From assembly GCF_001306135.1 (NCBI RefSeq), contig NZ_LGKP01000012.1:246831-310830 (forward strand): a stretch of DNA of 64,000 nucleotides, given 5' to 3'. Both the position numbers and the translations under genes were made by a program. The stretch comes from Herpetosiphon geysericola. Lineage in GTDB: Bacteria; Chloroflexota; Chloroflexia; Chloroflexales; Herpetosiphonaceae. The first letter of the stretch is position 1. Every line of letters starts with the position of its first letter. The notes beneath the pieces were generated by a model. That model was not told the DNA's origin and did not search any database. It worked only from the letters and a program-made list of their open reading frames with translations. This document shows positions 25,037 through 33,700 of the stretch, piece by piece.

Positions 25037-27655
25037 TTAATTGGCAAGCGCCAAACTGATAGCTCGTTGCAAGCTCAATTGCTGGCATTGTTGCGTGGCT
25101 TGTTGCCATGCTTCGGCACTTAACTGCGCTTGAATTGTTTGCGCAATCTGATTATAGCTCTGTTGATCGGCGGGAATCATTGGATAGCCTTTGGTGTTGC
25201 GCAAGTGAGCAGCGTAGGCCAGCAGTTGGGCGGCGCTGGTCGGCAGGCTTTGGCTCAAACAATGGGCGATGCCTTCTAAGCCTTCAATAATGCCGCCATC
25301 GAAGCCAATTGCATGGGCTAACATCAGGCATTGACGATAGCCAATTTGGGCTTGAGCATGCTCGCCGAGCAGCCAATAGGCATTGGCAATCCGATTTTCG
25401 AGCAAACACAGCGATTGTTGGTCGCCTAAACGCTCAAAAATTTGCTTTGCGGTTCGATAATGGGTTAAGGCATGGGCTGGCTGGTGCACATCGGCTGCAA
25501 TATTACCCAAATTAATCAGCGCTGTTGCCTCATTCCACTCGTCGCCTAGCTCGCGTGCTAAATTCAGGCTTTGTTCAAATGAAGCTTGGGCTGCTTCCAA
25601 GCGTTGTTCATCGCGGGCAATTGCGCCAAGGCCCAAGGCAATTAAGGCAACGCCCGATTGGTCGCCCAACTGCGCATAAATCTGCAAACACGCTTGATAT
25701 AACTCGCTAGCTCGTTGATTTTCTGATTGCTGGCAATACAGATTGCCCAAATTGTGTAAGGTTGCTGCAACGCCCGCTTGATCAGCAAGCGCTTGATAGA
25801 GCGGCAAGCTTTGTTCGTAATAGGCTGCCGCTTGATGATATGCGCCAGTATCCATCGCCACCAAGCCCAAATGGCCTAACACCTGCGCTTGCCCTGAGCG
25901 GTGTTGGTTGGTTTGGTAGATGGCTAGGGCTTGTTGATACCATTGTTCAGCTTGTTGATAATCGCTTTGGCGCCAAGCCAAAATGCCCGCGCCATCGAGC
26001 GCCCGCGCAAAATCCACATCGGCATTTGGTTCATAGCTGATTAGCAGTTTTTCAAACCAACGCCGCCCTTCGCGCAAATAGCCACGCATATACCAAAAAC
26101 GCCAAATATAGCCGATTAACTGAATTGCTTGCTGCTGGGCGTTATGTTGCCAAGCCCAATTTAGCGCCGTTCGAATGTTATCGTGTTCAGCTTCGAGATG
26201 CTGAATCCATTGCGCCTGACTATTGCCCGTGCGTAAAGCCTGTTCTGCTTGGCGCGCCAATTCAATCTGATAAGCAAGCATGCGCTGATTAAGCAGATCG
26301 GTTTCAGTATGCTTTTGGGCTTGCTCTTGGGCAAACGTGCGCACCATGGTCAACATACGCATGCGGGTTGAAGCTTCGTTGTTCTGTTGTTGAATTAGGC
26401 TATGATCAAGCAAGCTATTTAATTGTTCGATTAACTCATGGCGCTCATGTTCTGCACTACAAACCGCCAGCGCACTCTCGACCGTCCACCCACTCACAAA
26501 CACGCTCAGCCGCTCGAACAAACGTTGCGTCGCTGAATCAAGCTGTTGGTAGCTCCAGGTTAGCGCGGTTGTGACCGAATAATGGCGCGAAGGCAAATCG
26601 CGGCCTCGCCGCCGCATACTCAAAAAATGGCTAGCCAATTCGCTCAACAAAGCTTCGGGATCGAACAAGCGCCCAGAAGCGGCAACCAACTCCAGCGCCA
26701 GCGGCACACCATCGACCCTCACACACAAGGCAGCCAGTGCCAGTGCATTTTTCTCAGTCAGTTCAAGCTTGGGGTGATGCACCTGTAAACGAGCCAACAA
26801 CAAGGCCATGGCTTCGATTTGGGCTAATTCGGCCAACGCTGGCAAAGCCAACAAATTTGGCACGGCCAAAGGTGTAATTTGCAGCACATATTCGTCGTTC
26901 AAGCGCAAGGCAAGTTGGCTGGTAACGATCAATTTGAGGTTTGGCACGGCTTGTAGCAATTGGTTGATCACCCGACTTGCTGCTTGAATTTGCTCACAAT
27001 TATCGAGCAGCAAACAGCTTGGTTGTTGGCTAAGCTGGTTAATCGTTGAAATGATCGGTTGCTCATCGGGGCTTTCCGTCAGATCAAGCGCTTTATTAAT
27101 CGCCTGAATCATTGATTCTGGCTCGCTGGCGCTAACCAGATCAACAAACACACATTGATATTGAGCTTGGCTGGCAAATTGATGCAAACAGTGTAGCGCC
27201 AGTTGGGTTTTGCCAATCCCTGCCAAGCCAACGAGGCTGATTAAGCGAATTTGGGGATTGTTCAGCCAGTGCAGCATTCGTTCTTGTTCTGGCTTGCGCC
27301 CGAAAAAGTGACTGGTTGGGCTTGGCAAATGGCTCGCCAGCAATGGGCTTGCTTGCTTGGAAATTGGAGTGGTTGGCCCGTTGGCTGGCTCGGCGATTAA
27401 TTCTTCGCGCGCAACCGCCGCTAATTCCAAAAGCTGCTGCGCTTCCTGCGATTGGGCCTCAAGATCCAACGCTGGCAGAAAGAGCGCAATCAAGGTAATC
27501 AAGTCGGGCGGGCGACGACCTGTTTCAAGCCGACAAATTTGGGCATCGCTATAGCCAACCGCAATCCCTAATTCTGCTTGGGTTAGGCGCGCCCGACGGC
27601 GCAACAAGCGTAATTGCTTGCCAAACGCTGGTGAATTGATGGCATGTTGAGTCAT
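25037..27655 (-). CDS. XRE-HTH / STAND ATPase / TPR regulator
   Basis: 872 residues. Residues 8-70 form an XRE-type helix-turn-helix (LRLLRRRARLTQAELGIAVG YSDAQICRLETGRR). Residues 115-450 form a STAND/NB-ARC ATPase: SHFFGRKPEQERMLHWL, Walker A VGLAGIGKTQLA (about 143-154), Walker B PSCLLLDNCEQI (about 215-226), the SQLALRL sensor and GVPLALELVAASGRL. Residues 500-860 are TPR repeats (WYQQALAIYQTN, YYEQSLPLYQALADQAGVAA, LYQACLQIYAQLGDQSGVAL). Such proteins act as ligand- or partner-gated switches on transcription. The gene is divergent from the beta-helix gene at 27802 with about 145 bases between, so it may control that operon. Confidence 0.9.
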   Translation of the reverse strand: MTQHAINSPAFGKQLRLLRRRARLTQAELGIAVGYSDAQICRLETGRRPPDLITLIALFLPALDLEAQSQEAQQLLELAAVAREELIAEPANGPTTPISKQASPLLASHLPSPTSHFFGRKPEQERMLHWLNNPQIRLISLVGLAGIGKTQLALHCLHQFASQAQYQCVFVDLVSASEPESMIQAINKALDLTESPDEQPIISTINQLSQQPSCLLLDNCEQIQAASRVINQLLQAVPNLKLIVTSQLALRLNDEYVLQITPLAVPNLLALPALAELAQIEAMALLLARLQVHHPKLELTEKNALALAALCVRVDGVPLALELVAASGRLFDPEALLSELASHFLSMRRRGRDLPSRHYSVTTALTWSYQQLDSATQRLFERLSVFVSGWTVESALAVCSAEHERHELIEQLNSLLDHSLIQQQNNEASTRMRMLTMVRTFAQEQAQKHTETDLLNQRMLAYQIELARQAEQALRTGNSQAQWIQHLEAEHDNIRTALNWAWQHNAQQQAIQLIGYIWRFWYMRGYLREGRRWFEKLLISYEPNADVDFARALDGAGILAWRQSDYQQAEQWYQQALAIYQTNQHRSGQAQVLGHLGLVAMDTGAYHQAAAYYEQSLPLYQALADQAGVAATLHNLGNLYCQQSENQRASELYQACLQIYAQLGDQSGVALIALGLGAIARDEQRLEAAQASFEQSLNLARELGDEWNEATALINLGNIAADVHQPAHALTHYRTAKQIFERLGDQQSLCLLENRIANAYWLLGEHAQAQIGYRQCLMLAHAIGFDGGIIEGLEGIAHCLSQSLPTSAAQLLAYAAHLRNTKGYPMIPADQQSYNQIAQTIQAQLSAEAWQQATQQCQQLSLQRAISLALAN

Positions 27656-27801
27656 TGTTCAGTCCTCGTAGCTAGGATTGCGCCTGCCCGATTGCGCCTG
27701 CTGCGTTTGGGCCAATCCGCTTGACTGGTAGGAAATGTCAAGTTTTTGCTGCTTGCTGCTGCTATAACCAACCAAGAACAAAAACAACGCTGGAGGTTGG
27801 A

Positions 27802-29427
27802 ATGCGCTTTTTATACGTTCTGGTGATCGGTTGTTGTACGTTGGCGTTGGCATTTCAGGTTCAGGCTGCGCCAATGGCTGGGGTTGTGGGGACTGGCACG
27901 CCAGCAAGTTGCAGCGAGGCGGCGCTTGATGTTGCGCTCACCAATGGCGGCACTATCAGCTTTAATTGCGGCGGCCCAGCCACAATCAACCTGAGCAGCG
28001 ATAAGATTTTGGTTAGTTCTACCACGATTGATGGGGCAAATCAAATTACGCTGAGCGGGCGTAATCTCAATCGTTTGTTCGTTGCCAATGGCGAAATTCA
28101 GTTTACGTTGCGTAATCTCACGCTCGAAGCTGGTTTTTCGCCAGTTGGCGGCGGCGCCTTAGAGTTGGTTGGGGCGACGGTTGTGCTCGATCGGGTGCAT
28201 TTCAACAACCATCAAGCGACTGATCAAGGCGGGGCAATCTATTGTTTTGAAGGCAGCGGTAGCAGCTTGACGATTCGCAATAGCAGTTTTGCTGGCAATC
28301 GCTCGGCCTCAGGCGGTGCAATTTATAGCGATGGCTGCGCATTAACCATTGACAATAGCGATTTTACAGCGAATATAGCACCAACCAACAATATTAACTC
28401 CTTCGGCGGCGCGATTTATAGCGTTGGGCCAACCAGCATCAACAATACGCGCTTTTACCAGAATCAGGCACGTGATGGTGGCGCAATCTTCATCCACAAT
28501 CAAGCCTCAGTAACCATCAGATTTAGTAATTTTCTCGAAAATAGTGGCGGTTATGGCGGCGCGCTGGAAAATACTGGCGGCCTGACGATCACCGATAGCT
28601 TGTTGCAAGCCAACACTGTCAGCGGGACGGGCGGCGCAATTTGGAATAGTGGTGGACGCTTGTTGCTCAAACGCTCGCGCTTGCTTGGCAACCAAGCAGA
28701 TGAAGGCGGCGCAATCAGCAGTTATGGCAGCCACGCCGAATTAGTCGATCTGCTGATCGAGGGCAATATGGCGACTGGCACAAACGGCGGCGGTGGCATT
28801 TTTCACGATAATGGCACACTCTTTATCAGCAATGCGAGCCTGATTCGCAATGTGGCAACTGCTGGCCATGGTGGCGCAATTTACCAAGATTCTGATGATA
28901 ACTTGACCTTGAGCAACGTGACGGTTGCCGAAAATCAGGCTGATCAATTTGGCGGTGGCCTCTATCACAAAGCGCGGTATGCAGTAATTACCAACAGCAC
29001 GTTTTACAACAACACAGCCTTGGCGGGCACCGAACTGTATGAAGATTCGCCTTTGACGACTGAGCAACCAAGAATTATTCAAATTGGCAATAGCGTTGTG
29101 GCGGGCGCAAGCAACAACTGTGGCGGCAGCGCTGTGCAATCGTTGGGCTTTAATCTGAGCGATGGCACATGTGCTGGCTTGGACACTGCCAGCGATCAGC
29201 AAAACCTGAGCGATCTTAAGCTTTCTGGGTTGCAAGTGAATGGTGGGCGGATTGCCATGCCTGTTTATACGCCGCTCGCAACCAGCCCATTAATCAATGC
29301 TGCCGACCCCAACCTTTGCCCAGTGAGCGATCAACGGGGCGCAGCCCGAGTTGCTGGTTGTGATATTGGCGCGGTCGAAGCGGCGGCGCTGTTAGCTCAA
29401 GTCTATTTGCCCTTTGCCAAACGCTAA
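27802..29427 (+). CDS. Secreted polymorphic beta-helix protein with choice-of-anchor Q end
   Basis: 541 residues from ATG 27802, with GGAGG 5 bases upstream; an upstream extension to 27721 lacks a ribosome site. A signal peptide (1-22) precedes GVVGTGTPASCSEAAL. Residues 80-440 are polymorphic-outer-membrane-like repeats with GG(A/G)I and (S/F)xN units: GGAIYCFEGSG, GGAIYSDGCAL, GGAIFIHNQASV, GGAIWNSGGRLL, GGGIFHDNGTL. The end has DQRGAARVAGCDIGAVEAAA, the choice-of-anchor Q signature, then QVYLPFAKR at the C-terminus. It is likely a surface-attached adhesin or scaffold. The heparinase-like gene starts 17 bases later, so they form an operon. A dead paralogue is at 4575. Confidence 0.88.
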   Translation: MRFLYVLVIGCCTLALAFQVQAAPMAGVVGTGTPASCSEAALDVALTNGGTISFNCGGPATINLSSDKILVSSTTIDGANQITLSGRNLNRLFVANGEIQFTLRNLTLEAGFSPVGGGALELVGATVVLDRVHFNNHQATDQGGAIYCFEGSGSSLTIRNSSFAGNRSASGGAIYSDGCALTIDNSDFTANIAPTNNINSFGGAIYSVGPTSINNTRFYQNQARDGGAIFIHNQASVTIRFSNFLENSGGYGGALENTGGLTITDSLLQANTVSGTGGAIWNSGGRLLLKRSRLLGNQADEGGAISSYGSHAELVDLLIEGNMATGTNGGGGIFHDNGTLFISNASLIRNVATAGHGGAIYQDSDDNLTLSNVTVAENQADQFGGGLYHKARYAVITNSTFYNNTALAGTELYEDSPLTTEQPRIIQIGNSVVAGASNNCGGSAVQSLGFNLSDGTCAGLDTASDQQNLSDLKLSGLQVNGGRIAMPVYTPLATSPLINAADPNLCPVSDQRGAARVAGCDIGAVEAAALLAQVYLPFAKR

Positions 29428-29444
29428 TTAATTGTGGAGGATGT

Positions 29445-31889
29445 ATGCGACGTATATCAATGTTTGTTGTGCTGCTAATCTTGATGGGTTGTGGAGTTGC
29501 AGCACCAGCTCCAAGTGGCTCCACCAGCGTAAGCGTTAATCCTGAAGCTACCAATTTGCCGCCCGATTCGACCAAAACCAGCTTGCCCGTGGTGATGACT
29601 GGCGACCCTAATGCGCATCCACGCTTGTGGTTGACCCAAGCAGATTTGCCTCGGCTGCGAGCCTGGACCAGCGATAGCAACCCGCTCTATCGTGATGGCT
29701 TAAAATTGGTGGCGGAAGAAGCCAAAATCACCATGGATGCTGGCGACGTGCCAAGCCGCGATTGTGGCAGCACCGAATATGAAGAATTTCCGACCGAAAT
29801 GTATGCAGAGCTGTTTGCTTTTATGTCGTTGATCGAGCCGAACGAGGCAGCGCGCGCCGATTATGCCCAACGGGCGCGAACCTTGTTGCTGTACATTATT
29901 AATATTGCCGCCCAAGGCCCAGCCGAAAATGATGATTATCTCTGCCCTGAAACTCAATCGACTGGCTATCCACCATTTCGTAGTCCGCGCTTTTTCACCG
30001 AGGATTCTAACCGCGCGCGCTGGCATGGCGAGGCCTTTCCGCTGGTTGTTGATTGGATTTATCCAGTCTTGAGTGCTAGTGATAAAGCAGCGATTCGCGG
30101 CGTATTTTTGCGCTGGTCAGATGAAATTGTTCAACGCGCCTACCATCATCCAGAGCCAATTGGCGTGATCAACGATCCCAGCTTAATTGCCAATACTGAG
30201 CAAGTGCGTTGGGCTGGCAATAATTATTTTGTGGCCCATATGCGCAATTTGGGCATGATGGCATTAGCATTTGATGCCAACGACGACCCTAATAACCAAT
30301 TGCGTAATTATTTGGATAATGCCACGGGTGCTTGGTTGTATATTTTTGATCATCTGACCCGCACCGATAGCAAGGGCGGCCTGTTGCCCGAAGGCTTTGA
30401 ATATAGCCCGCAAACCGCCAGCTATGCGATTCAATTTTTGCTGGCCTTGCAAACAGCAGGCAAAGATACGTGTGGCCAGCATTGCAAACTCAGCGAAAAT
30501 CCATTTTGGGATGATTTTGTCACCAGCTATTTGCATTCGCTGAGTTCTAATCCCACCAACGATCCCAATCATGGCTTGGTCTATCAGCCAGCGTGGTATG
30601 GCGATGCCCAGAGCTATCATTTGGTTGATTTTATCAACGCCTTTGGCTCGTTGGGGATGTACGATCAACGGACTGGCAATGCTGCACGTTTGGCCAAAGT
30701 GCGCTGGATCGAAACCGTGACCCCGCCTGGTGGCGCTGAGGGCTTGATCGAACGGGTTGGCAACCCGAATGATTTTCGCGATGCAATCATCTATTTTATG
30801 CTGTTTGACCCAACCGCAGCTGCGGCGAGCGACCCACGGCCAAGCATGGCGCTTGATTTTTACGCCGAGGGCATGCACAAAATTTTCTCGCGTAGCAGCT
30901 GGGCCGATGATGCAGGCTGGTTCAATTTCAGCCTAAGCTGGAATTTTATCGACCATCAACAGGCCGATGGCAACCATTTTGAGTGGTATCGCAAAGGCGA
31001 ATGGCTGACCAAGGCGCGCACTGGCTACGCCGATATTGCCGAAGGCATTGCTAGCTCCGAGTTTCGCAACCTGATCGCGCTCGAAAACGATCAACCTGAT
31101 CGCGACCCAAGCGATTGGCGGATCGATCTCTGGCGCCGTGGCTCGCAATGGAATTTAGTGCCAACTGGCGATCCTATGTTGGTCGCGAATAGCCTTGATA
31201 GCCGTTTTGTCTATGCGTTGGGCGATGCTACCAATCTCTACAACAGCGAAAATGAGGCAACGACCGACATTAGCCACGCCAGCCGCTCGATTGTTTGGCT
31301 CAAGCCTGATGCGATTGTGACCTATGATCGTGGCACGTCGCAAACCGCCAATCGCTTCAAGCGCTGGTGGCTACAATTGCCCACGCCGGCGACGATCAAC
31401 GCCAATCGAGCGACGATGACGACAGCTGGCGGCCAAAGCCTGAATATCACGAGTTTATTGCCAGCCAACGCCACATTAACCGCCGTCAACACCAGCGATC
31501 AACAGGTTGAAAATACCGCTGCTAGCGATGATCCAATGAACGTGCGTTTGCGGATCGACGCGCCTGGTAATCCGCAGGATGTGCGCTTTTTGCAAGTGCT
31601 CCAAGCGACCGATAGTGGCATTACGCCAGTCAGCGTGAGCTTAATTCAGGCGACTTCGGGCAATTATGTTGGGGCGCAAATCGGCTCGCAGGTGGTGCTG
31701 TTCCCGATTAATGTTAATCAAGCGTTTGCCACAATCGAATATAGCACGCCAAGTGCTGCCAACTTGCAGTTGATCACAGGCTTGCAGCCAAACACTGGCT
31801 ACAGCGTGCAGCGCAACGGCAACAGCGTGAGCATCAGCCAAGGTGGCACACAAATGAGCGATAGCGGCGGAGTGTTGGTTATCGAGTAA
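29445..31889 (+). CDS. Heparinase II/III-like polysaccharide lyase lipoprotein
   Basis: 814 residues; GGAGG lies just upstream of ATG 29445. The lipobox is LLILMGCGV. HPRLWLTQADLPRLRAWTSD opens an all-alpha barrel-like domain (about 50-440), with DHLTRTDSKGGLLPEGFEY resembling the toroid of alginate/heparin lyases. The C-terminal beta-sandwich begins MHKIFSRSSWADDAGWFNF; WNFIDHQQADGNHFEWYRKG EWLTKARTGY is the heparinase II/III hallmark (His and Tyr candidates). The likely role is beta-elimination or binding of acidic polysaccharide at the cell surface. It is expressed with the beta-helix protein upstream. Substrate is unknown. Confidence 0.85.
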   Translation: MRRISMFVVLLILMGCGVAAPAPSGSTSVSVNPEATNLPPDSTKTSLPVVMTGDPNAHPRLWLTQADLPRLRAWTSDSNPLYRDGLKLVAEEAKITMDAGDVPSRDCGSTEYEEFPTEMYAELFAFMSLIEPNEAARADYAQRARTLLLYIINIAAQGPAENDDYLCPETQSTGYPPFRSPRFFTEDSNRARWHGEAFPLVVDWIYPVLSASDKAAIRGVFLRWSDEIVQRAYHHPEPIGVINDPSLIANTEQVRWAGNNYFVAHMRNLGMMALAFDANDDPNNQLRNYLDNATGAWLYIFDHLTRTDSKGGLLPEGFEYSPQTASYAIQFLLALQTAGKDTCGQHCKLSENPFWDDFVTSYLHSLSSNPTNDPNHGLVYQPAWYGDAQSYHLVDFINAFGSLGMYDQRTGNAARLAKVRWIETVTPPGGAEGLIERVGNPNDFRDAIIYFMLFDPTAAAASDPRPSMALDFYAEGMHKIFSRSSWADDAGWFNFSLSWNFIDHQQADGNHFEWYRKGEWLTKARTGYADIAEGIASSEFRNLIALENDQPDRDPSDWRIDLWRRGSQWNLVPTGDPMLVANSLDSRFVYALGDATNLYNSENEATTDISHASRSIVWLKPDAIVTYDRGTSQTANRFKRWWLQLPTPATINANRATMTTAGGQSLNITSLLPANATLTAVNTSDQQVENTAASDDPMNVRLRIDAPGNPQDVRFLQVLQATDSGITPVSVSLIQATSGNYVGAQIGSQVVLFPINVNQAFATIEYSTPSAANLQLITGLQPNTGYSVQRNGNSVSISQGGTQMSDSGGVLVIE

Positions 31890-32122
31890 AAAGAACATAG
31901 AACATTGATAAGGATGAAGGATGAAGAACGAGGGATGAAAATATGAGGGATGAGGCTATAGGACATAATCCAACGAAGCTTATAGGTCACACTTTTAACG
32001 CAGAGGCGCAGAGCGTTGATAAGGATGAGGGATGAAGGATGAAGAACAAGGGGACATCTGAGTAATCTGTGACTAGACCGATGACGTTTGAAACCACGAA
32101 GAACACGAAGTGCCACGAAGCT
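31890..32122. repeat. Composite of dispersed short arrays
   Basis: AGAACATAGAACATTG is followed by GGATGAAGGATGAAG units (31910-31960), TTAACGCAGAGGCGCAGAG (31996-32015), further GGATGAAGG units (32020-32045) and a CACGAAG array (32090-32120). Four separate dispersed families lie here in 230 bases. Confidence 0.7.
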
Positions 32123-32154
32123 AAGCTTGAAGCGATTTTTGCAACCACAACAAA

Positions 32155-32196
32155 AGCCCTCGCGACCGCTATGGTCGCGAGGGCTGCGCATTTTTT
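32155..32196 (+). terminator. Strong intrinsic terminator
   Basis: A 13-bp GC-rich stem (AGCCCTCGCGACC / GGTCGCGAGGGCT) with a 5-base loop, then GCGCA and six T. It probably ends the beta-helix/heparinase operon 265 bases upstream. Confidence 0.85.
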
Positions 32197-32284
32197 ACGA
32201 ATATAGGAAAATCCACAAGCGTAACTTCCAGAGGTTTGGGCCACATTAAATGCTTCAACATCCTCAGCCATACTGAGGCGCACT

Positions 32285-32620
32285 GTTTTAAACCCCTGAC
32301 TAGCGGGAAACTAATTTAAACTTGGTCGTGGGTTCGATCCCCATCCGGCTCACCAAGTTAGGTTAAACCCCTCGCGGTCGGGGCAGTGATCTGAACCTCG
32401 GTAGAGATTGTTCGCATTGAATGGGCGGAGCAAGTTTTAATCCCCTCGCCGTCGGGGCAGTGCGATGAACAATACATACAGGTATTACTGGCTTTTAGCA
32501 CTAGCCGTTTTAATCCCCTTGCGGTTGGGGGCAGTGAGATGAACCAACCCGTGTTGTTTCGCAGGATTTTGAGCTTGATCAAAGTTTTAAACCCCTCGCG
32601 GTCGGGGCCGTGAGATAAAC
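32285..32620 (-). CRISPR. Orphan, degenerate mini-CRISPR array without cas genes
   Basis: Five repeat-like units of 37-38 bases lie at 32285-32321 (diverged in the middle), 32360-32396, 32434-32470, 32507-32544 and 32584-32620. Plus-strand consensus: starts GTTTTAA, core CCCCTCGCGGTCGGGG, ends GTGAGATGAAC. Spacers are 38, 37, 36 and 39 bases and unrelated. No two repeats are identical. The most diverged repeat is at the left, suggesting that the leader was at the right and transcription is on the minus strand. No cas gene is present in the window. The minus-strand open frame across it is the usual artefact of a repeat array. Confidence 0.85.
32322..32359 (+). other. Spacer resembling a tRNA 3' end
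   Basis: The first spacer contains a T-arm-like GTGGGTTCGATCCCCAT (5-bp stem, TTCGATC loop) followed by CCGGCTC, A and CCA, just like the last 32 bases of a tRNA gene. A 5' partner GAGCCGG is absent here, so it is not a tRNA gene. The implied acceptor would suit a tRNA-Lys-like molecule; this is a guess. Confidence 0.65.
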
Positions 32621-32819
32621 TCCTGTGTCCACTTTTCAAAATGAATGTGCTCTGGTAGTTCCATGCAGGGTTATTGATTTACCATAAGCTATCATCAGAT
32701 ATAACAGCCTTCGATTATAGTCAACTGAAATGTAATTAGCTAGATGTTTGTGTCCACTTTTTCCAGTATACACAATCTGTCAAGCATGCTGGCCTATGCT
32801 TGGGAATTCAGCGGCTTTC

Positions 32820-32865
32820 ATTCAGCAAACAACGACGCTCATCCGAACGCCGTTGTTTGCTGAAT
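32820..32865 (-). terminator. Long perfect hairpin downstream of the small minus-strand genes
   Basis: 15-bp perfect arms (ATTCAGCAAACAACG / CGTTGTTTGCTGAAT) with a 16-base loop, 34 bases after the stop of the gene at 32899. There is no long T-run, so it may instead stabilise the transcript. Confidence 0.6.
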
Positions 32866-32898
32866 AGCTCCAATTCTAGCGCAGAAAGCCCAATGCTG

Positions 32899-33156
32899 CT
32901 AGAGCATAAGGACTCCCATAATGAGCAGCACGATCACCATGGTTATGAGCTTAAAGGCTGCATTACCGGATTTTGGATGTTGCGCTAATGGTGTTTTGAC
33001 CAGCGTGGCGTGGTGTGGCAGTTCAATCCCAATCAGGCCCTGCACAACCTGCTTGATCAATACTGGTTCAAGCGGTTGTTTAAACGGGCTTTGCAGATAG
33101 CGTTCAAGCCATGAGCTATTCAGCGGTTCAGGCAGAATCAGACTAGTGGCGCTCAT
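32899..33156 (-). CDS. Small protein with C-terminal membrane anchor, unknown
   Basis: 85 residues. Residues 1-65 are soluble (SLILPEPLNSSWLERYLQSP at the start). The last 18 residues (LITMVIVLLIMGVLML) form a single tail-anchor-like membrane segment. It begins 15 bases after the stop of the 81-residue gene upstream, so the pair is one transcript. I recognise no family. Codon use resembles the neighbours. Because it sits in the repeat- and CRISPR-rich accessory zone, it could belong to a mobile or defence locus, but nothing proves it. Confidence 0.6.
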   Translation of the reverse strand: MSATSLILPEPLNSSWLERYLQSPFKQPLEPVLIKQVVQGLIGIELPHHATLVKTPLAQHPKSGNAAFKLITMVIVLLIMGVLML

Positions 33157-33171
33157 TATCGTTTTGAGCCA

Positions 33172-33417
33172 TTACAGCGAAGCCCGACCTTCAGCGAGCG
33201 CAATCCAAACCAACATTGCTAATGTTTTATCGTCGACGGTAGCGCGGTTGCGTGAGCGATAGCGCAATGAACGGAGTGTTTCAACGCCCATGCCTAAACA
33301 ATCAGCAACATAGTGTTCTGTAGCCGCCATCGAGCAACCACGTTGACCTTGAACTAAGCGAAATCCGTCACCAACCGCTTGGCAAATCTGCTCCAGCTTG
33401 ATAATTTCGGCCATCAT
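33172..33417 (-). CDS. Small helical, possibly DNA-binding protein
   Basis: 81 residues. AAGGAGG lies just before the tandem ATGATG start (33417/33414). The second half (EHYVADCLGMGVETLRSLRY RSRNRATVDDKTLAMLVW) looks like a helix-turn-helix or ribbon-helix arrangement: an alpha-helix, a short turn with GMGVETLRSL, then a basic stretch. This is a weak reading. It is the first gene of a two-gene minus-strand unit and lies divergently from two tiny membrane protein genes; the shared 180-base spacer has an inverted repeat (33495-33513). Autoregulation is an inference. Confidence 0.6.
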   Translation of the reverse strand: MMAEIIKLEQICQAVGDGFRLVQGQRGCSMAATEHYVADCLGMGVETLRSLRYRSRNRATVDDKTLAMLVWIALAEGRASL

Positions 33418-33494
33418 TCAGCCTCCTTTTGCCATAGACCATCGCCCTAAAGTACCGCATATATATACCCTTTTTTAGGTATTTAGGGTTTGCT

Positions 33495-33513
33495 GTAGGC
33501 TAATAACGCCTAC
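33495..33513. promoter_or_regulatory. Inverted repeat in a divergent promoter region
   Basis: GTAGGC / GCCTAC around a 7-base centre. It lies between the 81-residue gene and the tiny membrane protein genes, close to AT-rich runs (ATATATACCC). It is a candidate operator. Confidence 0.45.
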
Positions 33514-33601
33514 TACACACCAATATTCACGCACAATACAGAGAATAAGATACATCAAAATGATAGGATAAAGATGCATATTTATCAGAAAGGAGTAGCA
33601 C

Positions 33602-33688
33602 ATGGCATGTTTAATTGGGCTGTTGCTCTTGGCAATTCTCGGCGCACTCGCTGGGGTGATTGTCGTATTGAATAAACGGCTGAAATGA
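33602..33688 (+). CDS. 28-residue membrane peptide
   Basis: ATG 33602 to TGA 33688 encodes MACLIGLLLLAILGALAGVI followed by VVLNKRLK: one hydrophobic helix with a basic end. AAAGGAG lies 7 bases upstream. The N-terminus matches that of the next gene (MACLVGLFLLLA), showing a duplication. This kind of peptide could be a type I toxin-like or regulatory membrane peptide, but no antisense RNA or antitoxin is recognised. Confidence 0.6.
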   Translation: MACLIGLLLLAILGALAGVIVVLNKRLK

Positions 33689-33700
33689 AAGGATTGATCA

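Noticed and set aside
31799..32283. Minus-strand frames after the heparinase-like gene
   Set aside because: They are built from GGATGAAGG, CGCAGAG and CACGAAG repeat text and a terminator.
32322..32359. A functional tRNA gene
   Set aside because: Only the 3' 32 bases are present; no D-arm or anticodon arm precedes them.
32358..32639. 93-residue minus-strand frame over the CRISPR array
   Set aside because: Its repeating PTARGL text is the translated CRISPR repeat; there is no ribosome site.
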